64,000 bases of DNA from Acidihalobacter aeolianus (GTDB taxonomy: Bacteria > Pseudomonadota > Gammaproteobacteria > DSM-5130 > Acidihalobacteraceae), in NCBI RefSeq assembly GCF_001753165.1, contig NZ_CP017448.1:2436462-2500461 (forward strand). Reading direction: 5' to 3'. Both the position numbers and the translations under genes were made by a program. Of the stretch, positions 1-12,759 are shown piece after piece; the stretch's first letter is position 1; each line of letters begins with the position of its first letter. A model generated the notes under the pieces. The model was not told the DNA's origin, did no database searches, and was given only the letters and a program-made list of their open reading frames with translations.

Positions 1-371
1 ACGCGCATGCGTCCGACCTGAATGCCGCTCGGCAGATACTTGAGATCCTCGATCGCGCCCACCGGATCGGCCAGACCCACGATCTGGCGCAGGCCCTCGG
101 CCATGCTCGCGATGCGCACGTCGGTCAGCTCGAGGCGATCCAGCATCGCCGGTTCGAGACCGCGTGCACGCCCGGCCTCGAGATCGCGGGCATTCTCGGT
201 CTTGAGCTGCGGAACAGCCGCCTCGATGGCCTCCGCGATCACGCTCAGGGCGCGGTTCTTGGCATCGGTCTCGGCACGCGCCAGGGCGCGTGCGGCGATG
301 CGCGCGCGCTGGCCGACCTCGGCCATGTAGACCGACACCGCGGATTCCGCTGCGCTTTTGCTTGCACTCAT
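1..371 (-). CDS. proA: Gamma-glutamyl phosphate reductase, N-terminal part (cut by window edge)
   Basis: About 123 N-terminal residues are present; the rest lies beyond base 1. ProA is the NADPH-dependent cytosolic enzyme that reduces gamma-glutamyl phosphate to the semialdehyde in proline synthesis. The N-terminus carries the helical segment and the ProA-typical [20 protein letters not shown] stretch followed by RLELT and [10 protein letters not shown], aligning with Escherichia coli ProA. The start is the ATG at 371, 18 nt after the holA stop, so it probably belongs to the leuS-lptE-holA operon. Catalytic residues are not in the window. Assignment is by family resemblance and is secure despite truncation. 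Confidence 0.9.
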   Translation of the reverse strand, partial: MSASKSAAESAVSVYMAEVGQRARIAARALARAETDAKNRALSVIAEAIEAAVPQLKTENARDLEAGRARGLEPAMLDRLELTDVRIASMAEGLRQIVGLADPVGAIEDLKYLPSGIQVGRMR

Positions 372-389
372 GACGACCACCTCAACAGG

Positions 390-1430
390 CTAGAGCAGAA
401 CCCGCCCGGTTTCCGCGGCGAGCCCCCAGGCCGGCGGGAACAGGGACTGCCCGCCCAGCACGAAGGCCAATTGTAACAATTCGTCCCATGGATCGCCCGT
501 GGACTGTCCCTTGACCACGCGGTCCGCCCGCGCGGCCAGCACGACCAGCAGGCCTGCACGCCCGCCGCGCCAGCGTTCGGCGGCACGCTCCACCGGTTTG
601 CGTCGCTGCGGCGGGATACCTCGCCACAAGGCATCCGCCGGCGCACCCGAAGCCAGGCGCGCCAGCAGACGGGCTTCGCGGGCCAGCGCCCAGGCCACCA
701 GCGTGGGCTCGACACCCTCCGCGCGCAACCCATCGAGTATCTGCGCCACGCGCCCTCCGGCCCCTGCGCGTACGGCCTCGGCCAGATCGTTGACGTCATA
801 GCGGGCGCTGCCGGTCACCGCCTCCAGGACCTCGTTCTCGCCCAGCCGCCCGTCGGGAAAGAGCAGGGCCAGCTTGGCGATTTCCTGGGCCGCGGCGAGC
901 AGGTTGCCCTCCGTGCGTTCCAGCAACAGTGCGACGGCCGCATCGTCCGCCGTCACGCCCTGCGCCTGCAGGCGCCGCTGCAGCCAGCCGCGCATCTCCG
1001 CCGGAGTCAGCGGCCAGACCGCGATCCAGCAGCCCACTCGCTCCAACGCCTTGACCCACGCCGACGCGCCGGCCGCCTTGTCCAGGCGAGCCGACTGGAT
1101 CAGCAGCACCGTATCCGGCGGCGGATCCTTGAGATAGTCGGTCAGCACCGCACCGCCGGCCTTGCCCGGTTTGGCCGTGCCCAGACGCAGTTCGAGCAGA
1201 CGGCGCTCGGCGAACAGGGAGGTCGAAGCGGCCTCGGCCGCCAGCGCAGGCCAGTCGAAGCCGGTCTCGACGGTCAGCACCACGCGTTCCGCATAGCCCT
1301 GCTCGCGTGCGACGGCACGGATGTGGTCGGCCGCCTCCATGATCTGCAGGGGTTCGTCCCCGCTGATCAGATAGGCGGGTTTCAGCCCGCCTTTGAGTTC
1401 GGCATCGAGCTGCGCAGGCTTGAGCGCCAT
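390..1430 (-). CDS. holA: DNA polymerase III delta subunit
   Basis: 346 residues, close to the E. coli protein (343). Delta is the clamp-loader subunit that opens the beta sliding clamp. The N-terminal region has the HolA hallmarks (MALKPAQLDAELKGG, then AYLISGDEPL, the degenerate nucleotide-fold start without a functional P-loop). The middle has the typical RLLELRLGTAKPGKAGG segment, and the C-terminal half is the all-helical collar domain. The ATG at 1430 lies 2 nt after the lptE stop, and leuS-lptE-holA has the same order as in E. coli. Nothing appears broken. Confidence 0.95.
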   Translation of the reverse strand: MALKPAQLDAELKGGLKPAYLISGDEPLQIMEAADHIRAVAREQGYAERVVLTVETGFDWPALAAEAASTSLFAERRLLELRLGTAKPGKAGGAVLTDYLKDPPPDTVLLIQSARLDKAAGASAWVKALERVGCWIAVWPLTPAEMRGWLQRRLQAQGVTADDAAVALLLERTEGNLLAAAQEIAKLALLFPDGRLGENEVLEAVTGSARYDVNDLAEAVRAGAGGRVAQILDGLRAEGVEPTLVAWALAREARLLARLASGAPADALWRGIPPQRRKPVERAAERWRGGRAGLLVVLAARADRVVKGQSTGDPWDELLQLAFVLGGQSLFPPAWGLAAETGRVLL

Positions 1431-1432
1431 GC

Positions 1433-5170
<3,738 letters not shown>

Positions 5171-5180
<10 letters not shown>

Positions 5181-5215
5181 AGCCTCGCTGCACATGGGCG
5201 GGCTCAGCCCCGCCC
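5171..5215. terminator. Two hairpins between convergent ybeL-type gene and manC
   Basis: Arms CGAGGC (5171-5176) and GCCTCG (5182-5187) enclose the stop codon of the zinc-ribbon gene. A second stem pairs GGGCGGG (5196-5202) with CCCGCCC (5209-5215) across the manC stop. Neither is followed by a good T run, so intrinsic termination is only a possibility. Confidence 0.4.
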
Positions 5216-6619
5216 GTAGCTGTCCTCGAAGCGCACGATGTCGTCCTCGCCGAGATAGCTGCCGGACTGCACCTCTATCATCTCGAGTTCGATCCGCCCC
5301 GGATTTTCCAGCCGATGGGTCACGCCCAGAGGGATATAGGTCGATTCGTTTTCCGCCAGCGTGAAGACCTCGTCCCCGCGGGTCACGCGCGCGGTACCAC
5401 GCACCACGATCCAATGCTCGGCGCGGTGGTGGTGCATCTGCAGCGACAGCCGCTCGCCGGGCTTGACGGTAATGCGCTTGACCTGGAACCGATCTCCCTG
5501 GCTGATGCCTTCGTAAGCCCCCCAGGGACGCATCACGCGACGGTGGTTGACGCCTTCCTCGCGTCCGGCGTGTTTGAGATGACCCACCACCGCCTTCACC
5601 TCCTGCACGCGATCGCGCGGGGCCACCAACACTGCATCCGCGGTTTCTGCGACGACGACGCCATCCAGCCCCAGCACCGCGACCAGGCGGTGGTCGGCAT
5701 GCACGTAACTGTCGCGGCAGTCCAGGGCGATGACATCGCCCTCCAGAAGATTGCCCGCCGCGTCCTTGGCACCGACCTCCCACAGAGCCTGCCAGGAACC
5801 GACGTCGTTCCAGCCCGCGTCAAGCGGCACCACCACGGCATCCTGAGTGCGCTCCATCACCGCGTAGTCGATCGAGTCGCTGGGACTGGCGGCAAACGCT
5901 TTGGCATCCAGGCGCAGGAAATCGAGATCCTCGCGCGCCAGTGCATGAGCTCTTCGCACGGCCTCCAGAATCGCCGGTGCATGGGTTTCCATGGCCTGCA
6001 GATAATGCTCTGCGGTGAACAGAAACATGCCGCTGTTCCACCAATGATGACCTCCCGCGACATAGGCCTCGGCGGTCGCCAGATCGGGTTTCTCCACGAA
6101 ACGGGCGACGCGGCGCGCAGGACCGGTGCCAATCGCATCGCCGGCCTCTATATAGCCGTAACCCGTTTCGGGACGCGTCGGCACCACGCCGAAGGTAACC
6201 AGTGCGCCTTCCTGTGCGGCCGGCAAAGCGGCCTTCACGGCAGCATGAAACGCCACCGTATCGCTGATCAGGTGATCGGCCGGCAACACCAGCATCACGG
6301 TCTTCGGATCCTCTGCAGTCAGGTCCAGTGCCGCAGCGGCGATTGCAGGCGCCGTATTGCGCCCCACCGGTTCCAGCAGGATGCGCCCCTGGACGCCGAG
6401 CATGCGCAACTGTTCGGCCACCATGAAACGCTGTTCGTCGTTGCCGACCACGCACGGCTTACCCAGGTCCGGCAGCCCCTCCAGGCGGCGCAGGGTCATC
6501 TGGAACAGGCTCAGTTCGCCGATCAGAGGGATGAACTGTTTGGGATAGGCATGCCGCGACAGCGGCCACAGGCGCGTACCGGAGCCACCGGAAAGCACGA
6601 TGGGAACGATCTGAGTCAT
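5204..6619 (-). CDS. manC: Mannose-1-phosphate guanylyltransferase / mannose-6-phosphate isomerase
   Basis: 471 residues, the usual length for the bifunctional type II enzyme (ManC/CpsB/AlgA). It makes GDP-mannose from mannose-1-phosphate, and the C-terminal domain interconverts fructose-6- and mannose-6-phosphate. The N-terminal nucleotidyltransferase signature GGSGTRLWPLSR is at residues 11-22, followed by PKQF and later RFVEKPD. The C-terminal cupin carries the metal-ligand motif QMHHHRAEHW. The ATG at 6619 overlaps the lnt stop (ATGA), so it is the last gene of the miaB-ybeZ-ybeY-corC-lnt run. It probably feeds the polysaccharide locus 10 kb away; that link is inference. Confidence 0.95.
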   Translation of the reverse strand: MTQIVPIVLSGGSGTRLWPLSRHAYPKQFIPLIGELSLFQMTLRRLEGLPDLGKPCVVGNDEQRFMVAEQLRMLGVQGRILLEPVGRNTAPAIAAAALDLTAEDPKTVMLVLPADHLISDTVAFHAAVKAALPAAQEGALVTFGVVPTRPETGYGYIEAGDAIGTGPARRVARFVEKPDLATAEAYVAGGHHWWNSGMFLFTAEHYLQAMETHAPAILEAVRRAHALAREDLDFLRLDAKAFAASPSDSIDYAVMERTQDAVVVPLDAGWNDVGSWQALWEVGAKDAAGNLLEGDVIALDCRDSYVHADHRLVAVLGLDGVVVAETADAVLVAPRDRVQEVKAVVGHLKHAGREEGVNHRRVMRPWGAYEGISQGDRFQVKRITVKPGERLSLQMHHHRAEHWIVVRGTARVTRGDEVFTLAENESTYIPLGVTHRLENPGRIELEMIEVQSGSYLGEDDIVRFEDSYGRG

Positions 6620-8148
6620 GATTCTTGGCCTCGATGATTGCCACTGCGATTGATCAAACGCCCAGCAAACCAGCCAAGCAGTACGACGCCGAACACCAGG
6701 GCGATAACCGGCGTGTTGCCCAGACGCACATAGGGCGTCGCACCGCCCATCGGTCGTACCTCTGCGGTCAGCACCTCGGTACGGTCCTGGTCCGCCAGGG
6801 CGAGGACCTCGCCCTTGGGGCCGACGATACCGGAAATCCCCGTATTCGCCGCGCGCAGCAGATAACGTCCGGTCTCCAGTGCACGCATGCGCCCGATCTG
6901 CATATGCTGGGCCGGTTCGAGCGAATCGCCGAACCAGGCGTCATCGCTCACGTTGACCAGCAGGCTGGCCTGCGGCAGCCCCCGGATCACGATATCGCCG
7001 TAGGCGTCTTCGTAGCAGATCGACACATCCACCGTCTGCCCTGCCGCCTGCACTGTGTACCCACCGTGCCCCGGGCTCAGGCCGGACATGGGCACGTCCA
7101 TGCGGCGGTAGAGCCAGCCAAGCAGGTGCTTGAAGGGCATGTATTCGCCGAAGGGCACCAGATGGTGCTTGAAATAGAATTCCGGCGCGGCAGCTCCAAG
7201 GCTCGCTACCGCATTGTAGATTTTCTTCCCACGCTTCACGAAGAGGCCGACCATCAACGCCGACCCATGGCTTGCGGCCTCGGCCGCGAGCGGGTCGAGG
7301 TAGTCACCCGCCACCTGGCGGTACAGCGCAGGGATGGCGCTTTCCGGCCACACGATCAAGCGACTGTCCCAATGCGCGCGGGTCAGATCGCGATAGCGGG
7401 TCAGGGTACGCATGAAGGTTTCGGGGCGCCACTTGGTCTGCTGCGGCACGTTCCCCTGCACCACGCTGACCCGCATCGGCGCCCCCGTCGGATGCGTCCA
7501 GTCGACGGCACGCAGGGCACCGACCCCAAACCACAACACGAGCACCATGGCCGCTGCGCCGATGCGCAGGATTGCGCGCCGACAGGCCACGATACAGACA
7601 AGCAGGCCGGCAAGCGTCGCCACCAGCCAGCTCACGCCATAATCTCCAAGTACCGGGGCGAACCCACCCGGCGCGCTCGCCACCTGGCTGTCGCCGAGCA
7701 ATAGCCATGGAAAACCGGTGAACAGGGTGCCTCGCAACCATTCGAAGGCGGTCCACAAGGCCGGCCAGATCAGGATCAGACGCAGCGCTGCCGACAACCC
7801 GGCGAAACGCGACGCCACCCATCCCATGATGCCCGGATACAGCGCGAGCACGAGTACGAATACGCTGGCCAGCGGCAGGGCCAATGCCTGCATGTGTGCG
7901 CCGAACAGCGACAGTCCCGAGGTGATCCAGGACACACCGAAACCGAACAGCCCAAGCCCGAACAGATAGCCCCGCCAGGCCATCCGGCGCGGCGTGGCTT
8001 CGAGCCAGGAGAGGAACAGCAGCGCAGGACCGATCACGGCCAACGGGGCTATCGAATAAGGCGCGAAGGCGACCACCGTCAGCAGGCCGCTCCCCAGTGC
8101 GAGCAGGTCGCCGAGCCAGGCACGCTCGTGCAATAGACCGAGACGCAT
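6616..8148 (-). CDS. lnt: Apolipoprotein N-acyltransferase
   Basis: 510 residues. Lnt is the inner-membrane enzyme that adds the third acyl chain to the N-terminal cysteine of lipoproteins. About six N-terminal membrane segments (residues 10-210) precede a nitrilase-fold periplasmic domain. The catalytic triad is visible as Glu269 (VWPESAIP), Lys327 (FYFKHHLVPFGEY) and Cys378 (ICYEDAYG), matching E267-K335-C387 of E. coli. The ATG at 8148 is 5 nt after the corC stop. The window also encodes several lipoprotein substrates (LptE and three small lipoproteins). Confidence 0.96.
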   Translation of the reverse strand: MRLGLLHERAWLGDLLALGSGLLTVVAFAPYSIAPLAVIGPALLFLSWLEATPRRMAWRGYLFGLGLFGFGVSWITSGLSLFGAHMQALALPLASVFVLVLALYPGIMGWVASRFAGLSAALRLILIWPALWTAFEWLRGTLFTGFPWLLLGDSQVASAPGGFAPVLGDYGVSWLVATLAGLLVCIVACRRAILRIGAAAMVLVLWFGVGALRAVDWTHPTGAPMRVSVVQGNVPQQTKWRPETFMRTLTRYRDLTRAHWDSRLIVWPESAIPALYRQVAGDYLDPLAAEAASHGSALMVGLFVKRGKKIYNAVASLGAAAPEFYFKHHLVPFGEYMPFKHLLGWLYRRMDVPMSGLSPGHGGYTVQAAGQTVDVSICYEDAYGDIVIRGLPQASLLVNVSDDAWFGDSLEPAQHMQIGRMRALETGRYLLRAANTGISGIVGPKGEVLALADQDRTEVLTAEVRPMGGATPYVRLGNTPVIALVFGVVLLGWFAGRLINRSGNHRGQES

Positions 8149-8153
8149 ACGTA

Positions 8154-9017
8154 TCAGGAGACGTCGGCGGGCGCGGGCGCCGGCTGCACGCGCAGCTCAA
8201 GCAGATACACCCTGCGATTGTCAGCGCGCAGCACGCGGAAACGGAAGCGGTCGAGGTCGATCACCTCGCCCCGCTTGGGCACACGCCCCACCCGATTGAT
8301 GATCAGTCCGCCGATGGTATCGAACTCCTCGTCGCTGTAAGTCGTGTCGAAATGTTCGTTGAAATCCTCGATCGGGGTCAGGGCCTTGACGGTGTAGTGC
8401 CCGTCTTCGTGCAACAGGATGAGGCCCTCTCCCTCCACTTCGTCGTGTTCGTCGCCGATGTCGCCGACGATCTGTTCCAGCACGTCCTCGATGGTGATCA
8501 GTCCGGCCACCCCGCCATATTCGTTGACGACGATGGCCATATGATTACGCGCGTTGCGAAAATCCTTGAGTAGCACGTTGAGCCGCTTGCTCTCCGGAAC
8601 GAAGACCGGGGAACGCAGCAGGTCCTGAAGGTCGAAACGGGCCTCGGGCTGACGGCAGTAATGCAGCAGATCCTTGGCGAGCAGTATCCCGAGCACCTCG
8701 TCGCGGCTATCGCCGATCACCGGATAGCGCGAGTGTCCCGATTCCAGGATGTTCGCCAGAATGCTTTCTAGGCTGTCTCCGCGGTCGACCACTTCCATCT
8801 GCGCGCGCGGCACCATGATGTCGCGCGCCTGCATATCCGAAACCTCGAACACCCCCTCGATCATCGCCAGGGCGTCGACATCCAACAACTCCCGTTCGTG
8901 TGCCCCGCGCAGCAGGTCGACCAGCTGTTCGCGGTCCTGGGGTTCGCCCAACAGGGCACGGCTCAAGCGCTCCAGCCAACCAACGTGACTGGAGCGCCTA
9001 CTGGGTCGATCTTCCAT
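8154..9017 (-). CDS. corC: CorC/YbeX family protein with paired CBS domains and CorC_HlyC domain
   Basis: 287 residues. In E. coli the protein is linked to magnesium/cobalt efflux and ribosome-related phenotypes. The order is an N-terminal acidic region, a CBS pair (VSDMQARDIMVPRAQME through VFVPESKRLN, roughly 60-185), and a C-terminal CorC_HlyC transporter-associated domain (GGLIINRVGRVPKRGE, roughly 200-285). No transmembrane segment is seen, as expected for the short CorC form. It sits between ybeY (86 nt upstream) and lnt (5 nt downstream), the standard gammaproteobacterial order. The exact transport role is uncertain. Confidence 0.93.
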   Translation of the reverse strand: MEDRPSRRSSHVGWLERLSRALLGEPQDREQLVDLLRGAHERELLDVDALAMIEGVFEVSDMQARDIMVPRAQMEVVDRGDSLESILANILESGHSRYPVIGDSRDEVLGILLAKDLLHYCRQPEARFDLQDLLRSPVFVPESKRLNVLLKDFRNARNHMAIVVNEYGGVAGLITIEDVLEQIVGDIGDEHDEVEGEGLILLHEDGHYTVKALTPIEDFNEHFDTTYSDEEFDTIGGLIINRVGRVPKRGEVIDLDRFRFRVLRADNRRVYLLELRVQPAPAPADVS

Positions 9018-9103
9018 GGATGGGTAAGTCTCGCTCGATGAGCGGCATCTGCCGCGGCGTCGGGGTGCGGTTCGGTATTTCCATTGACGCGCCCGCCCCT
9101 CCC

Positions 9104-9574
9104 TTATTCGTATGGGTCGGCATAGCCTAACCGTCGGAGAATTTCGATTTCAAGCGTCTCCATCTGGTGAGCTTCCGCCTCAGTTTCGTGGTCGTATCCC
9201 TGCAGATGGAGCAAACCATGCACCACCATGTGCGCATGATGGGCCTCAAGCGGCTTGCCCTGATCCCTGGCCTCCGCCTCCACCACCGGCACACAGATCA
9301 CCAGGTCGCCGAGATGCGGGTCCTCCACTCCGGGCGGCAGCTCGAACGGAAACGACAGGACGTTGGTCGCATAGTCGCGTCCGCGATAGTCCCGGTTCAG
9401 TACCCGGGATTCCTCGGCATCGACATAGCGCACCACCACCGAATGCCCCGGGTCGAGCATCGCGGCGTCAGTCCAGGCATGCAGCAGCGCATCGTCGGGT
9501 GTTGGCGCATCGAGCGCGCGCTGCACCTCGATACCCGCAGAGTCCTGTTGTTCAGTGCTGCTCGAAACTGGCAT
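9104..9574 (-). CDS. ybeY: Endoribonuclease YbeY (rRNA maturation)
   Basis: 156 residues from the ATG at 9574. YbeY is a zinc-dependent single-strand endoribonuclease acting in 16S rRNA 3'-end maturation and ribosome quality control. The metal-binding signature HxxxHxxGxDH is visible as [15 protein letters not shown]. The upstream [18 protein letters not shown] segment is also diagnostic. The chosen start overlaps the ybeZ end by 23 nt. The longer open frame, beginning at 9625, would add non-conserved residues. A GTG at 9580 is a weaker alternative. Confidence 0.93.
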   Translation of the reverse strand: MPVSSSTEQQDSAGIEVQRALDAPTPDDALLHAWTDAAMLDPGHSVVVRYVDAEESRVLNRDYRGRDYATNVLSFPFELPPGVEDPHLGDLVICVPVVEAEARDQGKPLEAHHAHMVVHGLLHLQGYDHETEAEAHQMETLEIEILRRLGYADPYE

Positions 9575-10529
9575 AGGCACGCACGATCCGCTGCACCAGG
9601 GGGTGACGCACGACGTCGCTGGCATTGAAGAAAGTGAAACTCACGCTCTCGACCGCCTTGAGCACCTCGATCGCCTGACGCAGGCCCGATGGCGTGTTGC
9701 GCGGCAGGTCGACCTGGGTCACGTCACCGGTCACCACCGCCGTGGTGCCGAAGCCGATGCGTGTGAGGAACATCTTCATCTGCTCGATGGTGGTGTTCTG
9801 CGCCTCGTCGAGAATCACGAAGGCATCGTTGAGGGTACGTCCGCGCATGAACGCGAGCGGTGCGATTTCGATCACGTTGCGCTCGAGCAGCTTGACCACC
9901 CGCTCCGGACCCAGCATTTCATACAGTGCGTCGTAGATCGGACGCAGATACGGATCGACCTTCTGCGTCAGGTCGCCGGGCAGGAAACCCAGTCGCTCAC
10001 CCGCCTCCACCGCCGGACGCACCAGCACCAGCCGACGCACGGCGTCGCGTTCGAGCGCGTCGACCGCGCTGGCCACGGCGAGATAGGTCTTGCCGGTACC
10101 GGCGGGGCCGATGCCGAAGGCGAGATCGTTGGTCTGGATCTGATGCAGGTAGCGCGCCTGCCGCGGCCCGCGCGCCTTGATCATCCCCCGGCGGGTACGC
10201 AGCTCGACGGCCTGGATGTCGGCGGTTTCCTCCGGCGGCAGACTCTCGGCACCGCATTCCTGCAGACTCAGATGGACCATGGCCGGCGTGATCTCCTCAT
10301 CGCCGGCCGATTCGTACAGGGTGCGCAACACGCGAGCGGCCACATCCAGCGCCGCCGGGTCCTGGCCGATCAAGGTGAAATGGCCGCCGCGATTGTTCAG
10401 TTCCACCCCCAGACGCCGCTCCATCAGTCGCAGATGCTCATCGAACTGTCCGCACAGGTTGGCCAGCCGTACGGTACTGGCGGGTTCCAACGTCAGGTTC
10501 AGCGAAGCCGGATGGGCCAGTGCCGTCAT
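9552..10529 (-). CDS. ybeZ: PhoH-like ATPase YbeZ
   Basis: 325 residues from the ATG at 10529 ([12 protein letters not shown]). It is a cytosolic PhoH-family NTPase, thought to work with YbeY in RNA metabolism. It has an N-terminal KH-like region, then the Walker A motif [11 protein letters not shown] near residue 130 and the Walker B-type VILDEAQN. The conserved [17 protein letters not shown] region is present as [14 protein letters not shown]. It lies 43 nt after miaB and overlaps ybeY. The open frame extends 30 codons further upstream into miaB, without family similarity. Confidence 0.95.
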   Translation of the reverse strand: MTALAHPASLNLTLEPASTVRLANLCGQFDEHLRLMERRLGVELNNRGGHFTLIGQDPAALDVAARVLRTLYESAGDEEITPAMVHLSLQECGAESLPPEETADIQAVELRTRRGMIKARGPRQARYLHQIQTNDLAFGIGPAGTGKTYLAVASAVDALERDAVRRLVLVRPAVEAGERLGFLPGDLTQKVDPYLRPIYDALYEMLGPERVVKLLERNVIEIAPLAFMRGRTLNDAFVILDEAQNTTIEQMKMFLTRIGFGTTAVVTGDVTQVDLPRNTPSGLRQAIEVLKAVESVSFTFFNASDVVRHPLVQRIVRAYASFEQH

Positions 10530-10572
10530 CGAAGCGGGTCCGCCCCACGGAGTGCTCGCAACAAGGACACGT

Positions 10573-11928
10573 TCAGACGCCGACCGCGCGGGCGGAAACC
10601 GGAGCGCTGGCCAGGGCACCGCGCAGCGAGTGGGACAGCGCCTCGGTCACCGCCACTGCGACAAAGTGGCCGATCAGCGAGGCATCGCCCAGGAAATTGA
10701 TCACCCGGTTGTTTTCGGTACGCGCCGCCAGCCAGTTCGGGTCCTTGCGCGAGGGCCCCGTCACCAGTACCCGCTGCACCGTCCCGACCATGTTGCGGCT
10801 GATTGCCGAGGCCATTTCGTCGATGCGTGCCTGGAGACGCGCAAGCCGCGCCTTCTTCACCGTCATCGGCACGTCGTCCGGGTAGGACGCGGCAGGCGTG
10901 CCCGGACGGGCGCTGTAGATGAAGCTGAACGAGTGGTCGAAACCGACGTCCTCGATGAGCTGCATCGTCGACTCGAAATCCTCGTCCGTCTCGCCGGGAA
11001 AGCCGACGATGAAATCCGAGGACAGGCTCAGATCGGGACGCAGCTTGCGCAGGCGGCGGATCTTGGCCTTGTATTCGAGCGCGGTATGCCCGCGCTTCAT
11101 GGCCGCCAGGATACGATCCGAACCGTGCTGCACCGGCAGGTGCAGATGGCTCACCAGCTCCGGCACCTCGGCGTAGACCTGGATCAGGCTGTCGCTGAAT
11201 TCGACCGGGTGCGAAGTTGTGTAGCGAATCCGCTCGATGCCGTCGACGGCAGCCACATAGCGAATCAGCAGGGCAAGATCGGCCGTGCCGCCATCGTCCA
11301 TCGCGCCGCGATAGGCATTGACGTTCTGTCCCAGCAGGTTGACCTCGCGCACGCCCTGCTCCGCGAGCATGGCGACTTCCGCGATCACGTCGTCGAAGGG
11401 ACGGCTAACCTCCTCGCCGCGTGTATATGGCACCACGCAGTAGGTGCAGTACTTGCTGCACCCTTCCATGATAGACACGAACGCGGTCGGACCATCGGCG
11501 CGCGGTTCGGGGAGATAATCGAATTTTTCGATCTCGGGAAAGCTGACGTCGACCACCGGTGCCCGTGCCCGGCGCACCTCGGCCACCATCTCGGGCAGGC
11601 GATGCAGGGTCTGAGGGCCGAACACGATGTCGACGAACGGTGCCCGCTGGCGCAGGGCCTCACCCTCCTGGGAAGCGACACAGCCGCCGACGCCGATGAT
11701 CAGATTGGGATTGCGCGCCTTGAGTTCCCGCCACTTGCCCAGCAGCGAGAACACCTTCTCCTGGGCCTTCTCGCGAATCGAGCATGTGTTGACCAACAGG
11801 ATGTCCGCCTCTTCGGGGGTCTGCGCGGCGGCGCTGCCCTCGGCGGCATGGAGTACGTCCAGCATCTTGCTGGAATCGTACTCGTTCATCTGGCAACCCT
11901 GGGTTTGGATATAGACCTTCGCGTTCAT
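10573..11928 (-). CDS. miaB: tRNA-2-methylthio-N6-dimethylallyladenosine synthase
   Basis: 451 residues. A radical-SAM methylthiotransferase that converts i6A37 to ms2i6A37 in tRNAs reading UNN codons. The auxiliary-cluster cysteines are Cys12, Cys49 and Cys83, and the radical-SAM CX3CX2C is Cys157, Cys161 and Cys164 (GCSKYCTYC). A C-terminal TRAM domain follows. I chose the ATG at 11928 ([12 protein letters not shown]) because it matches family N-termini. There is no Shine-Dalgarno close to it. It heads the miaB-ybeZ-ybeY-corC-lnt-manC run. Confidence 0.97.
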   Translation of the reverse strand: MNAKVYIQTQGCQMNEYDSSKMLDVLHAAEGSAAAQTPEEADILLVNTCSIREKAQEKVFSLLGKWRELKARNPNLIIGVGGCVASQEGEALRQRAPFVDIVFGPQTLHRLPEMVAEVRRARAPVVDVSFPEIEKFDYLPEPRADGPTAFVSIMEGCSKYCTYCVVPYTRGEEVSRPFDDVIAEVAMLAEQGVREVNLLGQNVNAYRGAMDDGGTADLALLIRYVAAVDGIERIRYTTSHPVEFSDSLIQVYAEVPELVSHLHLPVQHGSDRILAAMKRGHTALEYKAKIRRLRKLRPDLSLSSDFIVGFPGETDEDFESTMQLIEDVGFDHSFSFIYSARPGTPAASYPDDVPMTVKKARLARLQARIDEMASAISRNMVGTVQRVLVTGPSRKDPNWLAARTENNRVINFLGDASLIGHFVAVAVTEALSHSLRGALASAPVSARAVGV

Positions 11929-11934
11929 TGAGCG

Positions 11935-11940
11935 ATTATA
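11935..11940 (-). promoter_or_regulatory. Perfect -10 hexamer directly before miaB
   Basis: TATAAT on the minus strand with only six bases between it and the miaB ATG, so transcription would begin at or next to the start codon. The -35 region is weak: no good TTGACA match at 16-18 bp. Confidence 0.4.
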
Positions 11941-11964
11941 TACCAACTCCCTGGCGCGACCGAG

Positions 11965-12008
11965 CGCGGATTGCCTCGCCGCAGCAAGCCGCGACGAGGC
12001 AATCCGCG
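11965..12008 (-). terminator. Hairpin between the secreted-protein gene and miaB
   Basis: A perfect 14-bp inverted repeat (11965-11978 with 11995-12008, 16-nt loop) begins one base after the stop codon of the gene at 12010-12354. No T run follows on the minus strand, so it may be a factor-assisted terminator or an mRNA 3' stabiliser. Confidence 0.45.
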
Positions 12009-12009
12009 G

Positions 12010-12354
12010 CTAGTAGCGGTAGCCGGAATACGGGCGACCGTCGTCGTACTCGTAGTCATCGCCATGCCGCCAGTCGCGATCCCAACGGTGATGTTCACGC
12101 CATTCGCGACGGCGCCAATCGCGACGCTCATCGCGGCGCTGCCAGTAGCGGGGCTGGTATCCCCAGGCTGGCCGGTAGTACCTGACCGGGGGGCGTGCTA
12201 CCGGTGGAGGCGGCGCAATCCAGGGATGCAGCGGGCCGACGTTGAGCCGCATCCAGAGTCCGCCGTCGTCATCCGCCCTGGCGGCTACGGTACTCGTCAT
12301 CAGCAAGGTGCCGACGCCAAGCAACAGTGCAAATTTGCGCAGTTTCCGTTCCAT
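12010..12354 (-). CDS. Small secreted Arg/Trp/Tyr-rich protein, unknown function
   Basis: 114 residues from the ATG at 12354, chosen because GGGAGGAA sits at ideal spacing and the next residues form a clear signal peptide (MERKLRKFALLLGVGTLLM, cleavage after ARA). The mature part is short, proline-rich (APPPPVARPP), then very rich in Arg, Trp, Asp and Tyr (RDWRRREWREHHRWDRDW). It is presumably periplasmic or cell-surface. No family function is recognised. It resembles other low-complexity exported proteins often called hypothetical. The open frame runs 20 codons further upstream but lacks a signal peptide there. Confidence 0.75.
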   Translation of the reverse strand: MERKLRKFALLLGVGTLLMTSTVAARADDDGGLWMRLNVGPLHPWIAPPPPVARPPVRYYRPAWGYQPRYWQRRDERRDWRRREWREHHRWDRDWRHGDDYEYDDGRPYSGYRY

Positions 12355-12759
12355 TTGCGATTCCTCCCAAATTCCATCAATCAACCCAGATGTGTCCAGG
12401 GGCACAATGGCCACCGTCGGACGCAGCCTGCCGCCGACAGCATGAACACCGGCTGAATCCGCTGGACAGGCACCCTAGCTCGAAGTCGGGCGCGGAAGGT
12501 ATCTGTCTGCAAATGACGACAGTGTGCCGAATCGGGGAACTTTGCGCACAATATCCGCTCTAATTGTCCGGTCTGGTCTGGACAACCAAAACCAGCCAGG
12601 CGAGACAGGGGGCAGTTCGATACGAGAATCATTGATTGGCGGGCATCTGCATCTTGACCACGACCCGCCAGCGCGTCAGGCTTCAACATATCGCAACCCT
12701 TCTGAATCGTATCCGGCATCACCAACCGGCATTCATCACAACTCAAGGAGAAGATAAGG
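12355..12759. other. 405-nt divergent intergenic region
   Basis: Lies between the secreted-protein gene (minus) and the LysM lipoprotein gene (plus) and must hold both promoters. The only clear element is the AAGGAG Shine-Dalgarno just before 12760. An open frame on the minus strand spans it but has no coding character or signal. No RNA gene was recognised. Confidence 0.6.

Noticed and set aside
5204-6619. Possible separate pmi and manC genes
   Set aside because: One continuous frame carries both the nucleotidyltransferase and cupin isomerase signatures at the normal length.
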